Source: Prostheceraeus crozeri (lineage: Eukaryota; Platyhelminthes; Polycladida; Euryleptidae). From it: a DNA stretch of 64,000 nt. The stretch's first letter is position 1. Each line of letters begins with the position of its first letter. The translations under genes and the position numbers were made by a program. Shown in pieces: positions 1 through 8,867 of the stretch. The notes under the pieces were generated by a model. That model was not told the DNA's origin, made no database searches, and was given only the letters and a program-made list of their open reading frames with translations. The stretch lies in NCBI GenBank assembly GCA_907163375.1, contig CAJQUW010001639.1, positions 1-64,000 of the forward strand, given 5' to 3'.

Positions 1-2173
1 AAGGAGGATGGCACCTGCTGGCATGGTCTCAACCGCGGGAGACAATCGCTTCCTATTCATTCATATTATTGTTGATTCATTATGAGAAAAAGCTTTTGAT
101 TCTATCTATGAAAATCTTGATAGAAATCTCTGTATAGAAAAGCGATTAAATTTTGAGTTTTAAAAAATTCCTCTAGCGCTTTTTTTGACTCAATCGCATG
201 AGCTGTCTAGAATGTTCGTTTTTTTTAAAATGAGATTAGATGCCAATTATTTTAAAATTATGATTTAGATCAATTTTATGAAAAAATTCCTCGAATTATA
301 TCATGTAGGCCTATTGCTGAATGCTGAAGTAAAAGGCGGACGAACCAGCTGGTAACTAATCTAGTTTGAGATGGACCTTATTTGTAAAATAATAAAGCAC
401 TTGATGCAGGAATTCTTTAAGTCTCAAATCACCGGATGCACTTGAGATATCGACTGACCTCTGTCCCTGGATGTCTGCTTACCAAGGTCGTCTTCGAAAA
501 AGCTGTCAACGGCATACGACCAACAGTGTAATCGTGATTCGCAACACTGTTTTCTCATAGTGGGCTATCTTCACCAGTTCCTAGCTGACGAGCTTTGTTG
601 GTTACATGGTCGCCATTAAATGATTCCATCTATTGGTGACATAAAGATCATTATGTGCTGCTTTCATTTATGGAGCAAGATGACCATCAAGATGAATTCG
701 AATAGCTCCAATCGTCCACGATGTTTTGAGCGAAATGGAGCTTGTGTTTGATACTTGTGGGTGTATTCATCAGTCTATGTGTCAGTTATCATGTATTATT
801 GAAGTGCAATTGATTTCAATTGCCGATGCTACTCCATTTTTCTTCAATTATTATTCACAATTATGCTTCAATTACTTTACAATTATGTTTACTTTAGAAC
901 TAACTACTTAATTTTAGATTTTTGACATTTACAATATCCCCTTATAAATTTTTTTAAAAAAGGTTAGCGGTAGTTGTGCAACTGATGCACTGCAACATCT
1001 ATATGGATACTTCCGCAATGTCGTATTATTAGCAAAATGTGTACGCTCTTTTGCGCATTATCGACGAGGAGATTGTAGTGCAATTTTATACTACATGTTA
1101 AATGAATATTAAACATCTGCTCGACTGTGAAGGTAATTGCATACTTACTTCTCAATTACACGGCTAAATATGTATTTGGTTACAGTTACAAATTAATCAA
1201 CAGAAAATGGTAATTGATATTACAATTTGCAATAACAAGTGCTGGTATTCATAACGTCAGATCCGAATATTTTTGATCTCGGATAAGACAATTAACATTA
1301 TTTCAATTGCGGAGCGAGTGACAATGACAATGGGAATTTCGGGGAAAGCATCGTTAATGATAATACGTTTATTGGAATTCTCCTTTTACTTGTCATCCGG
1401 GTAAAGGACACGGCCAACCTAGTGAAGGAAAACTGATCAGATACTTCTTCGGCCCAAGTCCGGTTTGAACATATTTCCCTAGTCCCATCATCAACATTTT
1501 CGTAGCACCGATTACAATTTTGCCAGGAAGGAGATAGGAACGCCGAGAAAATGAGGACACGTCACTAATCAGTTGGTGAAATGTCCGTCGTTTCGAAAAG
1601 CCGTTGCTCTCCCTTCCTCAGCGAGAGAGAGCCATCTACGACGCACTCGACGGAAAAACTTGCTGCCTTTGTCGAGCTATTTACTGGTCATCCATAGGCC
1701 AAAGAAGATCGACTTAGATGTATCAATTTATATATATATTATATATCAATTATATATACCAATATATCAATTCTCCTCCTCCAGTATCCCCAATCTTTAT
1801 GAAGCCGTCGCTTGCTGAGCCGCAATATCTTCATCGATCATCCACATATGGGCCATAAAAGATTATGTGGAAGACGATCGGGGTCATTGAACATGGTTCA
1901 TCCTCACAAAGTAATCATTCGTTGAAATAGTGAATGCGCCTTCAAACCAAGGATTGGCAATACGCTGGATTGGTTGGACTTTTTAAAATCTCCAAAATTT
2001 CTGAAACTAGTCACCCTCAATACGCTACTTTATTTTAAGAATAGTAAATTTACATTACTCTTGGTCTATTTATTCTAGGTATTTACAACTTTACTATAGA
2101 TATTGATAAGCTTCAATAATTGAATTTGAACGAATTTAGTGTCCGTCTATCTTCTGTAATGTAATGCTTCTCA
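1..2173. other. Left flank without a recognisable gene
   Basis: I see no convincing coding region, RNA gene or mobile element in this stretch. The longest open frames are short, have no recognisable motif and no splice or polyadenylation context. A TA-rich microsatellite-like patch lies around 1722-1772. The base composition is that of ordinary AT-rich intergenic DNA up to the sharp change at the Polinton end. Confidence 0.6.
2168..2173. repeat. Candidate 6-bp target-site duplication of Polinton A (left copy)
   Basis: The six bases before the element (ttctca) and the six after its right end at 25850-25855 (cactca) agree in the last four positions. Polintons make 6-bp duplications, so an aged duplication is plausible. 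With two mismatches it is only suggestive. Confidence 0.4.
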
Positions 2174-2955
2174 AGTAGGTAAGCAAAACTCCACTTCTGG
2201 ACCGCGCAAGATGGCCGCCATCGCTGAGTCCCCCCCCCTTCTGGCACGACAGAGTGTCGTGGTCGGCCGCCGTGGTGCTTCGTGTCTGAGTCCCCCCCCT
2301 CTGGAACGACAGAGGTTGTGGTCTGTCGTGGTGTGCCGGCCAGGTGGGTCCACGTTCACAACATGTTCGCTGACGTCCCCCCCCCTCTGCAACGACAGAG
2401 TGTGAGACTCGGGTGAGTTGGTCCGACCGCCTGGTTGACGTGGGCGACCGTCTAGGTTGACGTGGGCGACCGCCAGGATTAGTCTTGAGGCTATAGTGTG
2501 TGATGTTTTTGGTGCAATCTGCTGAATGTTGGGTTGTAAAATGGGTTGTTTCGAGTGGAAGGAGTGGTCGGATGAGAAAACGGAGGTCAGATTCGGATTC
2601 AGCGTGAAATTCTGCATCGGTAGGGTGAGTTTCAAGGCAATCGGTGAGAAAAAATTTTCAACATTTTTCGAAAAACGACAGAGTTAGAATTTGGGACGTT
2701 TTGGTGTGTAGCGCCCAAACGAAGCATCGGATGAGAAAACGGAGGCCAGATTCGGAATCTACGTGAAATTTTGGGTTAGGAAGGATGTTTCCAGCGAAAT
2801 CGGAGAGAAAAAATTTTCGGCTGACGTCCCCCCCCCTCCCCCCCTGGACAGCTTGCTTCCAGTGGACGGATTTTGTCGTGCGATAGCTCGTTTGAAAGCT
2901 AAGAGTGAGACAAATTCAGTGAAAGAATCGGCTTGTTCCTATCTGTCTTCGTTCA
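2174..2955. repeat. Left terminal inverted repeat of Polinton A
   Basis: This stretch is repeated in inverted orientation at 25175-25849, with some internal length difference between the two arms. It contains several runs of eight or more C on the plus strand, each near a short 'acgacagag' word, so the terminus is built of short sub-repeats. Open frames across it are mirrored in both arms and are probably not genes. Confidence 0.85.
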
Positions 2956-2958
2956 AAA

Positions 2959-4017
2959 GTTAGAGCGGTTACAAGATTTTAGGTCGGAGCTCGCTCACCT
3001 GAAAAAATCCTAAGTGTCAGAGTGACTTTGTATGGGTAAAATTTTGAAAATTTTCCAAAGTGTGGAATTTCGACCTGGGACCGTCACCAAAACATTTTTC
3101 ATCAAATTTCACTGACCTCCCCCCCCCGACAGCAATCTTCTAACTTTGGTTCTAGTGGACGGATTTTGTCTTACAGCTACTCGTTTGATAGAGGAGAAAA
3201 AACTGCTCGACAACATTTTTTGTTGCGAGTCAATCGGACCAGCCGTTCACAAGTTAGAGCGGTTACAAGATTTTAGGTCGGAGCTCGCTCACCTGAAAAA
3301 ATCCTAAGTGTCAGAGTGACTTTGTATGGGTAAAATTTTGAAAATTTTCCAAAGTGTGGAATTTCGACCTGGGACCGTCACCAACACATTTTTCATCAAA
3401 TTTCACTGACCCCTTCCCCCCCGACAGCAATCTTCTAACTTTGGTTCTAGTGGACGGATTTTGTCTTACAGCTACTCGTTTGAAAGAGGAGAAAAAACTG
3501 CTCGACAACATTTTTGTTGCGAGTCAATCGGACCAGCCGTTCACAAGTTAGAGCGGTTACAAGATTTTAGGTCGGAGCTCGCTCACCTGAAAAAATCCTA
3601 AGTGTCAGAGTGGCTTTGTATGGGTAAAATTTTGAAAATTTTCCAAAGTGTGGAATTTCGACCTGGGACCGCCACCAAAACATTTTTCATCAAATTTCAC
3701 TGACCTCCCCCCCCCTCTGGACAGCTAGCTTCTATCTTGGCTTCTAGTGGACGGATTTTGTCGTGCAATAGCTCGTTTGAAAGCTAAGAGTGAGACAAAT
3801 TCAGTGAAAGAATCGGCTTGTTCCTATCTGTCTTCGTTCAAAAGTTAGAGCGGTTACAAGATTTTAGGTCGGAGCTCGCTCACCTGAAAAAATCCTAAGT
3901 GTCAGAGTGACTTTGTATGGGTAAAATTTTGAAAATTTTCCAAAGTGTGGAATTTCGACCTGGGACCGTCACCAAAACATTTTTCATCAAATTTCTCTGA
4001 ACGAGGGGGGGAGGGGG
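2959..4017. repeat. Subterminal tandem repeat, unit about 294-297 bp
   Basis: Units begin with 'gttagagcggtt' at 2959, 3253, 3547 and 3844, the last partial. Each unit ends in a C-run and contains the words 'ctgggaccg' and 'cctaagtgtcagag'. Polinton B has fewer units (starting near 48221 and 48510). Copy number therefore varies between sister elements. Such arrays next to a terminus may be used in replication or packaging; that is inference. Confidence 0.85.
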
Positions 4018-4140
4018 GGGAGGTCAGTGAAATTTGATGAAAAATGTTTTGGTTAAGGTCCCAGGTTGAAATTCGGAAGTTTTAAATTTTTCAAAATTTT
4101 CACCACACTGGAGCTCTCACACTTAGGAATTTTTTCACTT
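3886..4140. repeat. Inverted arm closing the tandem array
   Basis: The sequence from about 4018 to 4140 is an imperfect reverse complement of the last tandem unit (about 3886-4000). The two arms meet at a purine-only G-rich centre near 4003-4022. The result is a large cruciform-capable palindrome. The same arrangement is present in Polinton B (about 48510-48770). Confidence 0.75.
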
Positions 4141-4309
4141 GTGGCATGTTACATGGACATGTGCTGGCGGACCAACTTCCCGTGGTCATATGAGAATGGT
4201 TCAGGTGTCATATTGTAAAGAATGATGAGACAAATCGTTTGCAACAAACCGCATGTCGCTACGATGAATACTTTCGGAGATAGAGCCATTTTAAGTTTTC
4301 TTCCGAGCA

Positions 4310-4317
4310 TATATAAA
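4310..4317 (+). promoter_or_regulatory. TATA box of the coiled-coil gene
   Basis: TATATAAA followed by CCCCC lies about 40 bases before a conserved 'gatcacttcatcg' block and a 5' splice site. It is identical in Polinton B at 48942-48949. This places the transcription start near 4340 (inference). Confidence 0.7.
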
Positions 4318-4358
4318 CCCCCGACAACGTAAGTCTGATCACTTCATCGAAAGACGAG

Positions 4359-4883
4359 GTAAGCGACGGTCGTCGCTCTGAGCTCCCGATATCGGGTGCA
4401 AAGGACTCTATCTTTTGAAGTAGGCAAGCTATCTTGCTACTTCAAAGTTTGTATGATAGAGTTTGATAGTGTCTTTACTACTGATAAAATTTTTTAAAAG
4501 TAGTATGAGTAGTAAAATGCGGAATTTTTTAAAAATTCTTAATTTTCAGTTTTTTCAAAGTTTTAACATATAGACTAAGGTTTTCAAGTATCCTGAGTTC
4601 AAATCTGCTATCAGATTTGAAATTTAACTAAGTCTAAGGCAGCTTTGAGGGGTTAGATCCCAGCTACTGATCACTACCTTTGACTCGGCGTTCCTGTTAC
4701 CACTTCGGGGCAGTGACAATGATGTCTTCAGCTGTAAAGAGATCGGGGAAGATCTCTCACTTCCCTAGTGATCGGTACAAGGCCTTCGGGCTGTCGACGG
4801 GATCGAGTGCCACTCACTACACTCTTTAGGAATATGACTGTACTACATGATTCCAAACTTATACAAATTTCATTATCTTACAG
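4359..4883 (+). other. Predicted leader intron of the coiled-coil gene
   Basis: The donor GAG|GTAAGC and the acceptor 'ttatcttacag' flank 525 bases that are conserved in Polinton B (48991-49548). The first coding ATG follows the acceptor by 17 bases. Just inside the donor lie two palindromes, GCGACGGTCGTCGC (4363-4376, perfect in B) and CCCGATATCGGG (4385-4396, perfect in both). A GC-richer conserved block at about 4650-4825 could fold; I do not recognise it as a known RNA. Confidence 0.6.
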
Positions 4884-4900
4884 CTAACGATAAATCAGGC

Positions 4901-6092
4901 ATGGCAAACGATAGAAACAGAAAGTATCATATCAAAATGTGTGTGTGCGGTCGTATAAATCGCAGTGCGGACGCCAAGGCTCACGTCAAGAAGGCGGGCA
5001 CCGGCCACATGTTTATCTTGAATAGGGTTGCGTGCGTGAAGTGTAGAGTGCTGAAGGGTGATGAGGATGAGGCGCGTTTCTACAGAGTGCATGCTGACTG
5101 TAGTGGTGGTTTAGTGACTGATTTGAGATTTACGCAGTTGATTGTGGAAGAGAGGGAGCGAATGTTGGCGATCGAGCGAGAGGGTAAGGTTGAGAATGTT
5201 GTTGAGAATGTTGTTGAGAATGTTGTTGAGAATGATGAGTTGGCGAGAGCGGTTGCGTCGTTGGAGGGTGAGATTGGGCGAAAGAGAGTGCTTGAGAGTG
5301 ATGATGAGGATGATGTGGATTTAGATAGGGAGCGTGTGAGGAAGCGTGTGAGGAAGTTGAGCTCTTCGTCATCGGAGGTGTCAAACATCGTCATCACCGA
5401 CCCCCCGAAGAGCTCATCTTCCCCAAAAGTGAAGAGTGGTGGGATTCGTGTGCAGTCGGCGAGGTGGTTGAAGGATGAAGAGAAGAGGCATGTTTCGCAG
5501 CAGATGGCGCATGATTTGTTGGTGAATAAGTATGAGAGTTTGAAGAAAGTGAAGGATGAAGTTGTGAAGGAGTTGGATGAGTTAAAAAAGAAGGAACTGA
5601 AGTCGAAGGAGGTGGCGGATGAAAACATTAGAATGAGGCGTTGTGTGACTGATTTGAAGAATAAGACGCGAGAGTTGGAAGAGAAGAATGATGAGTGTGA
5701 GAAGAGGGCGAGTGCTGCGGAGAGAAGAATGAGAGATGCAGAGGCGAAGTTTGAGGAGATGATGAAGGAGATGAGTGTGTTGAGAGCGAGGAATGTTGAG
5801 TTGGAGAGGACTGTGGCTCGGCGGGGTGATGAGAGGCAGGCGTATGAGAAGTTGGAGCGCATGAGGGATGAGTGGGAACGTGGTGAATGAGGATCGTTTG
5901 TTTGAGTTTCACATCCCTATTCGGGATAATCATTTGGCCGGCGAAGTATTGGTAAATAAAAGTCTCGACGAGTCCATCCTATGTTACAATGGTCATCCGA
6001 GCAAGAAGTGTCTGCATGCCAGCCTGAGAATGCGCGGTCACCTACATAAATTCTCGATTCGGAAACGCGCGAGACTGCCAAAGGATGACTAA
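4901..6092 (+). pseudogene. Coiled-coil protein with N-terminal Cys/His cluster; appears broken
   Basis: I do not recognise this family. From the ATG at 4901 (preferred because it follows the predicted acceptor and matches B) the N-terminus has C14, C16, H28, H36, C45 and C48, a possible zinc site. Then come a short acidic repeat of V-V-E-N units, a basic patch of the form R-x-R-V-R-K-R that could be a nuclear signal, a serine-rich linker, and a long charged heptad-like stretch expected to form a coiled coil. A second Cys/His-rich segment (with the word YNGHPSKKC) closes the gene. The same parts in the same order occur in Polinton B (49554-50763), but the two copies are much more diverged here than in the polymerase. 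It is the leftmost gene, with its own TATA box and leader intron. A regulatory or DNA-binding role is inference. Confidence 0.6.
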
Positions 6093-6096
6093 CTTG

Positions 6097-6157
6097 GTAA
6101 GTGAAAAAGTAAATAAGATAGTATATCCTATTCTAATACATATCATTTTCATTGCAG
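6097..6157 (+). other. Predicted small intron just after the coiled-coil gene
   Basis: TTG|GTAAGT and TTTTCATTGCAG bound a 61-base AT-rich interval directly behind the TAA stop at 6089-6091. The equivalent in Polinton B is 50768-50827 (60 bases) with the same splice sites. It would lie in the 3' untranslated region or join the leader of the following small genes. Confidence 0.55.
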
Positions 6158-6180
6158 ATCTTTGCCCGCCTTCACCACCC

Positions 6181-6335
6181 CATCACGTCACTCCCGAGAA
6201 CGAACCATCGGCTCTCTTAAGGGCCACCTAGGGGCAAGACATGATAGAACCTCCACGCGGTTTGCCCTGGGCAGTCTTCGGACTGGCGAATACTATCATT
6301 AAGTTGAATCTGCTATCAGTCAACTTGAACGTTGC
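6181..6335. repeat. 150-bp structured repeat, copy 1 of 3
   Basis: The repeat starts near 'cactcccgagaacgaacc' and ends near 'tcaacttgaacgttgc'. It contains two conserved hairpins: CAGTC-ttcg-GACTG, a UUCG-type tetraloop, and AAGTTGA with a 12-base loop and TCAACTT. Other copies are at 6664-6815 and 7187-7337, and in Polinton B at 50862-51010, 51326-51477 and 51873-52017. Copies 1 and 2 each precede a TATA box and a short ORF. Two strands stay open through most copies, so coding, RNA-structural and promoter roles all remain possible. Confidence 0.75.
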
Positions 6336-6350
6336 GTCGCGTTAGAGGGG

Positions 6351-6358
6351 TATATATA
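6351..6358 (+). promoter_or_regulatory. TATA box of first small ORF
   Basis: GGGG-TATATATA stands 37 bases before the ATG at 6395. The equivalent in Polinton B is TATATAAA at 51022-51029. The leader between TATA and ATG would be very short and consists of 'atttc' repeats. Confidence 0.6.
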
Positions 6359-6394
6359 CGATACCACTGCCTCTCATTTCATTTCATTTCAATC

Positions 6395-6661
6395 ATGCAG
6401 ACGCCGAACAGTCAAGTCAGCTCTCCTCGCGGACCACAGTTAAGGCCGCGAAATTTATTTAATGAATTTGCTAGAATAGAGGAGCAAGACAGAGTTTTTA
6501 ATAATCTTGCTCGGATTGGCAATCCGATGACAGCAACTGCTGTCAATCCAACGGAATGGCGCTACATTCCAATTTTTAGTCATGTGCCAGTTAGTGTGGA
6601 AGTCGACAGTGCTACCAAAGAGAGAGTCTTTGACTCTCTCAGCAGAATTGGTAGGGTGTAA
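6395..6661 (+). CDS. Small unknown Polinton protein (88 aa)
   Basis: I do not recognise this protein. It starts MQTPNSQ, is rich in Arg and Asn in its first third and contains two related words, 'FARIEEQDRVFNNLARIG' and 'ERVFDSLSRIG', which suggests an internal repeat. The start is fixed by the TATA box at 6351 and by conservation with B (51061-51318, about 85 residues, roughly three quarters identical by eye). It is sandwiched between copies 1 and 2 of the 150-bp repeat; copy 2 begins only a few bases after the stop codon. No transmembrane segment or signal peptide is visible. It is probably an early accessory protein, by its TATA promoter and position (inference). Confidence 0.6.
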   Translation: MQTPNSQVSSPRGPQLRPRNLFNEFARIEEQDRVFNNLARIGNPMTATAVNPTEWRYIPIFSHVPVSVEVDSATKERVFDSLSRIGRV

Positions 6662-6663
6662 GA

Positions 6664-6815
6664 TGACGCTACTCCCGAGAACGAACCATCGGCTCTCTTA
6701 AGGGCCACCATGGGGCAAGACATGATAGAACCTCCTCGCGGTTTGCCCTGGGCAGTCTTCGGACTGGCGAATACTATCATTAAGTTGAATCTGCTATCAG
6801 TCAACTTGAACATTA
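6664..6815. repeat. 150-bp structured repeat, copy 2 of 3
   Basis: This is nearly identical to the copies at 6181 and 7187. It keeps the UUCG-type hairpin and the AAGTTGA/TCAACTT hairpin, and contains the strong start context GCCACCATGGG. The following TATA box and ORF are laid out as after copy 1, so the repeat, TATA and ORF look like an amplified module. Confidence 0.75.
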
Positions 6816-6879
6816 TGCAGTCGATTGCTATCCCTGAAGCATTCTGATTCGCTGTTGAGCAATTCATTGTTGAAAACCC

Positions 6880-6887
6880 TATATAAG
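6880..6887 (+). promoter_or_regulatory. TATA box of second small ORF
   Basis: TATATAAG lies 41 bases before the ATG at 6928 and is matched in Polinton B at 51542-51549. Confidence 0.6.
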
Positions 6888-6927
6888 CTAGAAGATTGTA
6901 GCGCTTCTCATTCAATTTGAAGTCACG

Positions 6928-7131
6928 ATGGAAGCGACATCTGCCGACAATATTCCCGTCTTCACTGATGAAGACAACGGCATTCCCGAGTTCGTCATCC
7001 TCGACGAGTGGGATGAGGATGAGAAGAAGGGAAGATCAAGAGGATCATTTGGACGGATGAGGTGTGGACTCCGAATACCACTCGCATCCGAAAGGTGCCA
7101 GATGCACCACCACGGCTTAGGCGGTCTATAG
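6928..7131 (+). CDS. Small acidic unknown Polinton protein
   Basis: The product begins MEATS and contains an acidic segment with the word 'FVILDEWDEDEKK'. In Polinton B (51590-51862, 90 aa) the word TIPDFIILDEWDE is present twice in a row, so a short acidic motif has been duplicated there or reduced here. The copies differ in length and in their later parts, and I cannot tell which form is ancestral. The acidic W-containing segment resembles short interaction motifs of viral accessory proteins, which is inference only. The start is supported by the TATA box and by the conserved sequence around the ATG. Confidence 0.45.
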   Translation: MEATSADNIPVFTDEDNGIPEFVILDEWDEDEKKGRSRGSFGRMRCGLRIPLASERCQMHHHGLGGL

Positions 7132-7186
7132 GGTATACGACAACCTAAGCGTCATACCCATTGACTATTCCAGTCAATAGTCAAAT

Positions 7187-7337
7187 TCACGTCCCCGAGA
7201 ACGAACCATCGGCTCTCTTAAGGGCCACCATGGGGCAAGACATGATAGAACCTCCTCGCGGTTTGCCCTGGGCAGTCTTCGGACTGGCGAATACTATCAT
7301 TAAGTTGAATCTGCTATCAGTCAACTTGAACGTTGCA
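7187..7337. repeat. 150-bp structured repeat, copy 3 of 3
   Basis: This is the third copy, again with both hairpins and the GCCACCATGGG start context. Here an ATG-initiated frame runs from 7161 through the repeat to 7382, ending in a Cys- and Arg-containing tail, and is equally open in Polinton B (51843-52064). It may be a small gene or chance. Confidence 0.7.
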
Positions 7338-7561
7338 AATGCAGTTCGGTGTAATACTTCCTTTCGACGGGCGTTCCTGTAAAGGGCGGCGGTGAAACCC
7401 GTAGCTATGTATACCGCAAGGGACATTCGGCAATGGTCAATCTTGTTAAACCTCTCTGCGTCATGTTTGCAAGTGATTGCCTCTGTCTCAACGTAGTATG
7501 CATTCGCGCCAGGGCGACATTTAGCCAACTGTCGAAGGTTGCCTAAAACTTTCCATTGCAT
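7187..7561 (-). CDS. Possible minus-strand ORF conserved in both copies (about 124 aa)
   Basis: The frame begins MQWKVLGN and its first 75 codons lie outside the 150-bp repeat, then it runs through repeat copy 3. The corresponding frame in Polinton B (51863-52243) is also open and nearly identical in sequence. No domain is recognised. The opposite strand is open over the repeat part too, so coding on this strand is unproven. No TATA box was found on its upstream side. Confidence 0.28.
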   Translation of the reverse strand: MQWKVLGNLRQLAKCRPGANAYYVETEAITCKHDAERFNKIDHCRMSLAVYIATGFTAALYRNARRKEVLHRTAFATFKLTDSRFNLMIVFASPKTAQGKPRGGSIMSCPMVALKRADGSFSGT

Positions 7562-7674
7562 ACGTTATGAAGAACCATGAGTTCTACCTGTCTCTATCAA
7601 TGAGACGAATTGATGAATGGAATGAAATGGGAGGACACTCACGCGCCACACGCAACATAACACACTTCTCTCTT

Positions 7675-8085
7675 CCGTAGTCTAACAAGCTCTTTACACA
7701 TGGATCGCAGTCGATTGCTATCCCTGTATCAGAAGTGTAAGCTATCTTAATTTATTTGACACTATTTTATCTACCATCATCGTCCATATGAAATGTTTTT
7801 AGATTTACAAGTTAGACTAAGCGTGCTACTAATTCCAAATGAAAAAGTATACATGGTTAAATCATCCACTTAAGCCCATCCGTAGTCTAACAAGCTCTTT
7901 ACACATGGATCGCAGTCGATTGCTATCCCTGTATCAGAAGTGTAAGCTATCTTAATTTATTTGACACTATTTTATCTACCATTATCACCCATATGAAATG
8001 TTTTTAGATTTACAAGTTAAACTAAGCGTGCTACTATTTCCAAATGAAAAAGTATACATGGTTAAATTATTCACTAAAACCCCAT
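7675..8085. repeat. 205-bp tandem duplication, two units
   Basis: Units start with 'ccgtagtctaacaagc' at 7675 and 7880 and contain 'gatcgcagtcgattgc', a word also found behind repeat copy 2 (about 6820). Polinton B has a single unit at about 52358-52560, so the duplication is specific to A. No ORF is evident. Confidence 0.7.
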
Positions 8086-8132
8086 TCAAGTAAGTCAGTA
8101 TGAAAGCAAAGATAATACGAAATAAACATTTA

Positions 8133-8570
8133 TTATGGCATGTATTTCAAAAGGTCTTCATCGTCAATATCGTCCCAGAGTCTGGCTTCACATAGATCAC
8201 AAAAACAGTTGAGCTGCTTTAAACGTTCTTCTGCAGCGTCCCTCACTTTCTCAATGTACGCCCACTCCGCCACGGTTCGCGGTTGGGAGTTAGGGGTGTA
8301 CCACTCCCATATTTGATGCAAGTGCGACTTGCTGGTCATCTCCATCACCCCTTCGGCATCATATTGTAAATATTTCCACCGTATGCCTGTTAGGTCGGGC
8401 AACTCCTCTTCATCCTCCTCCGATAATGATAACTTTCGTATATTGTCGAGATTGTATGTCTTCTCCACCTTCGCCTTTCTTGGTGCATTTGGTGTAACGA
8501 GCACCTTTGCTGATGTATATGGAGAGGAGAACTCCAATGCGGTATTTGGTGTTGTTGGAGGACTTGTCAT
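8133..8570 (-). CDS. Unknown acidic Polinton protein (145 aa)
   Basis: I do not recognise this family. The start MTSPPTTPN is chosen because it is conserved in Polinton B (52606-53061). The N-terminal 45 residues are Pro/Ser/Thr-rich and probably disordered; the rest contains the words 'LTGIRWKYLQYD', 'WEWYTPNSQPRT' and a C-terminal C-F-C-D-L-C cluster followed by the acidic tail 'DDIDDEDLLKYMP'. The C-terminus is almost invariant between the copies while the middle is diverged. The gene is divergent from the polymerase gene with only about 110 bases between its start and the polymerase TATA box, so they may share control sequences. Function unknown; an early regulatory protein would fit the position (inference). 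Confidence 0.65.
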   Translation of the reverse strand: MTSPPTTPNTALEFSSPYTSAKVLVTPNAPRKAKVEKTYNLDNIRKLSLSEEDEEELPDLTGIRWKYLQYDAEGVMEMTSKSHLHQIWEWYTPNSQPRTVAEWAYIEKVRDAAEERLKQLNCFCDLCEARLWDDIDDEDLLKYMP

Positions 8571-8683
8571 GTTGTCTTTGAAATGCTGACTTTGAATAAT
8601 GATAACTTTAACATTTTTCCTATTCTTAAGTATACACAAGCAGCCAATCAGAATGAACATCCAATGAATGAAGAGGATGAAAG

Positions 8684-8691
8684 TATATAAG
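8684..8691 (+). promoter_or_regulatory. TATA box of the polymerase gene
   Basis: TATATAAG lies about 180 bases before the ATG at 8868, with a leader of roughly 150 bases. A similar TATATG-type box is present in Polinton B near 53158-53166. Confidence 0.6.
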
Positions 8692-8867
8692 CAAAGTGAC
8701 ATTCAGGTCATTTCATTTAATCTGTGAATCATACAAGTGACGAACGCACGATCTCTCTCTTTGACTATTATTTGAGGTGTACAAGTGAACTGCTATCTCG
8801 TGAATTCCAAATTTGAGTGAAGTCTCTATCTTGTAGAAGTATCAACCTTAAACTTGATTTCGTTGAA

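Noticed and set aside
1573-1818. 81-codon plus-strand frame in the left flank
   Set aside because: Ends in a TA microsatellite translation, no motif and no splice or promoter context.
2171-2635. 154-codon minus-strand open frame at the left terminus
   Set aside because: It lies wholly in the terminal inverted repeat, is mirrored at 25336-25581, and owes its openness to GC-rich sub-repeats; no domain or start context.
4650-4825. Possible pol III-type or VA-like RNA in the leader intron
   Set aside because: It is GC-richer and conserved with B, but one main hairpin of A is not kept in B and I could not match A and B boxes convincingly.
5080-5862. 260-codon Ser/Phe-rich minus-strand frame
   Set aside because: It is antisense to the coiled-coil gene; Ser and Phe runs are the complement of Glu/Lys codons. 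The same applies to 49737-50534 and 50116-50688.
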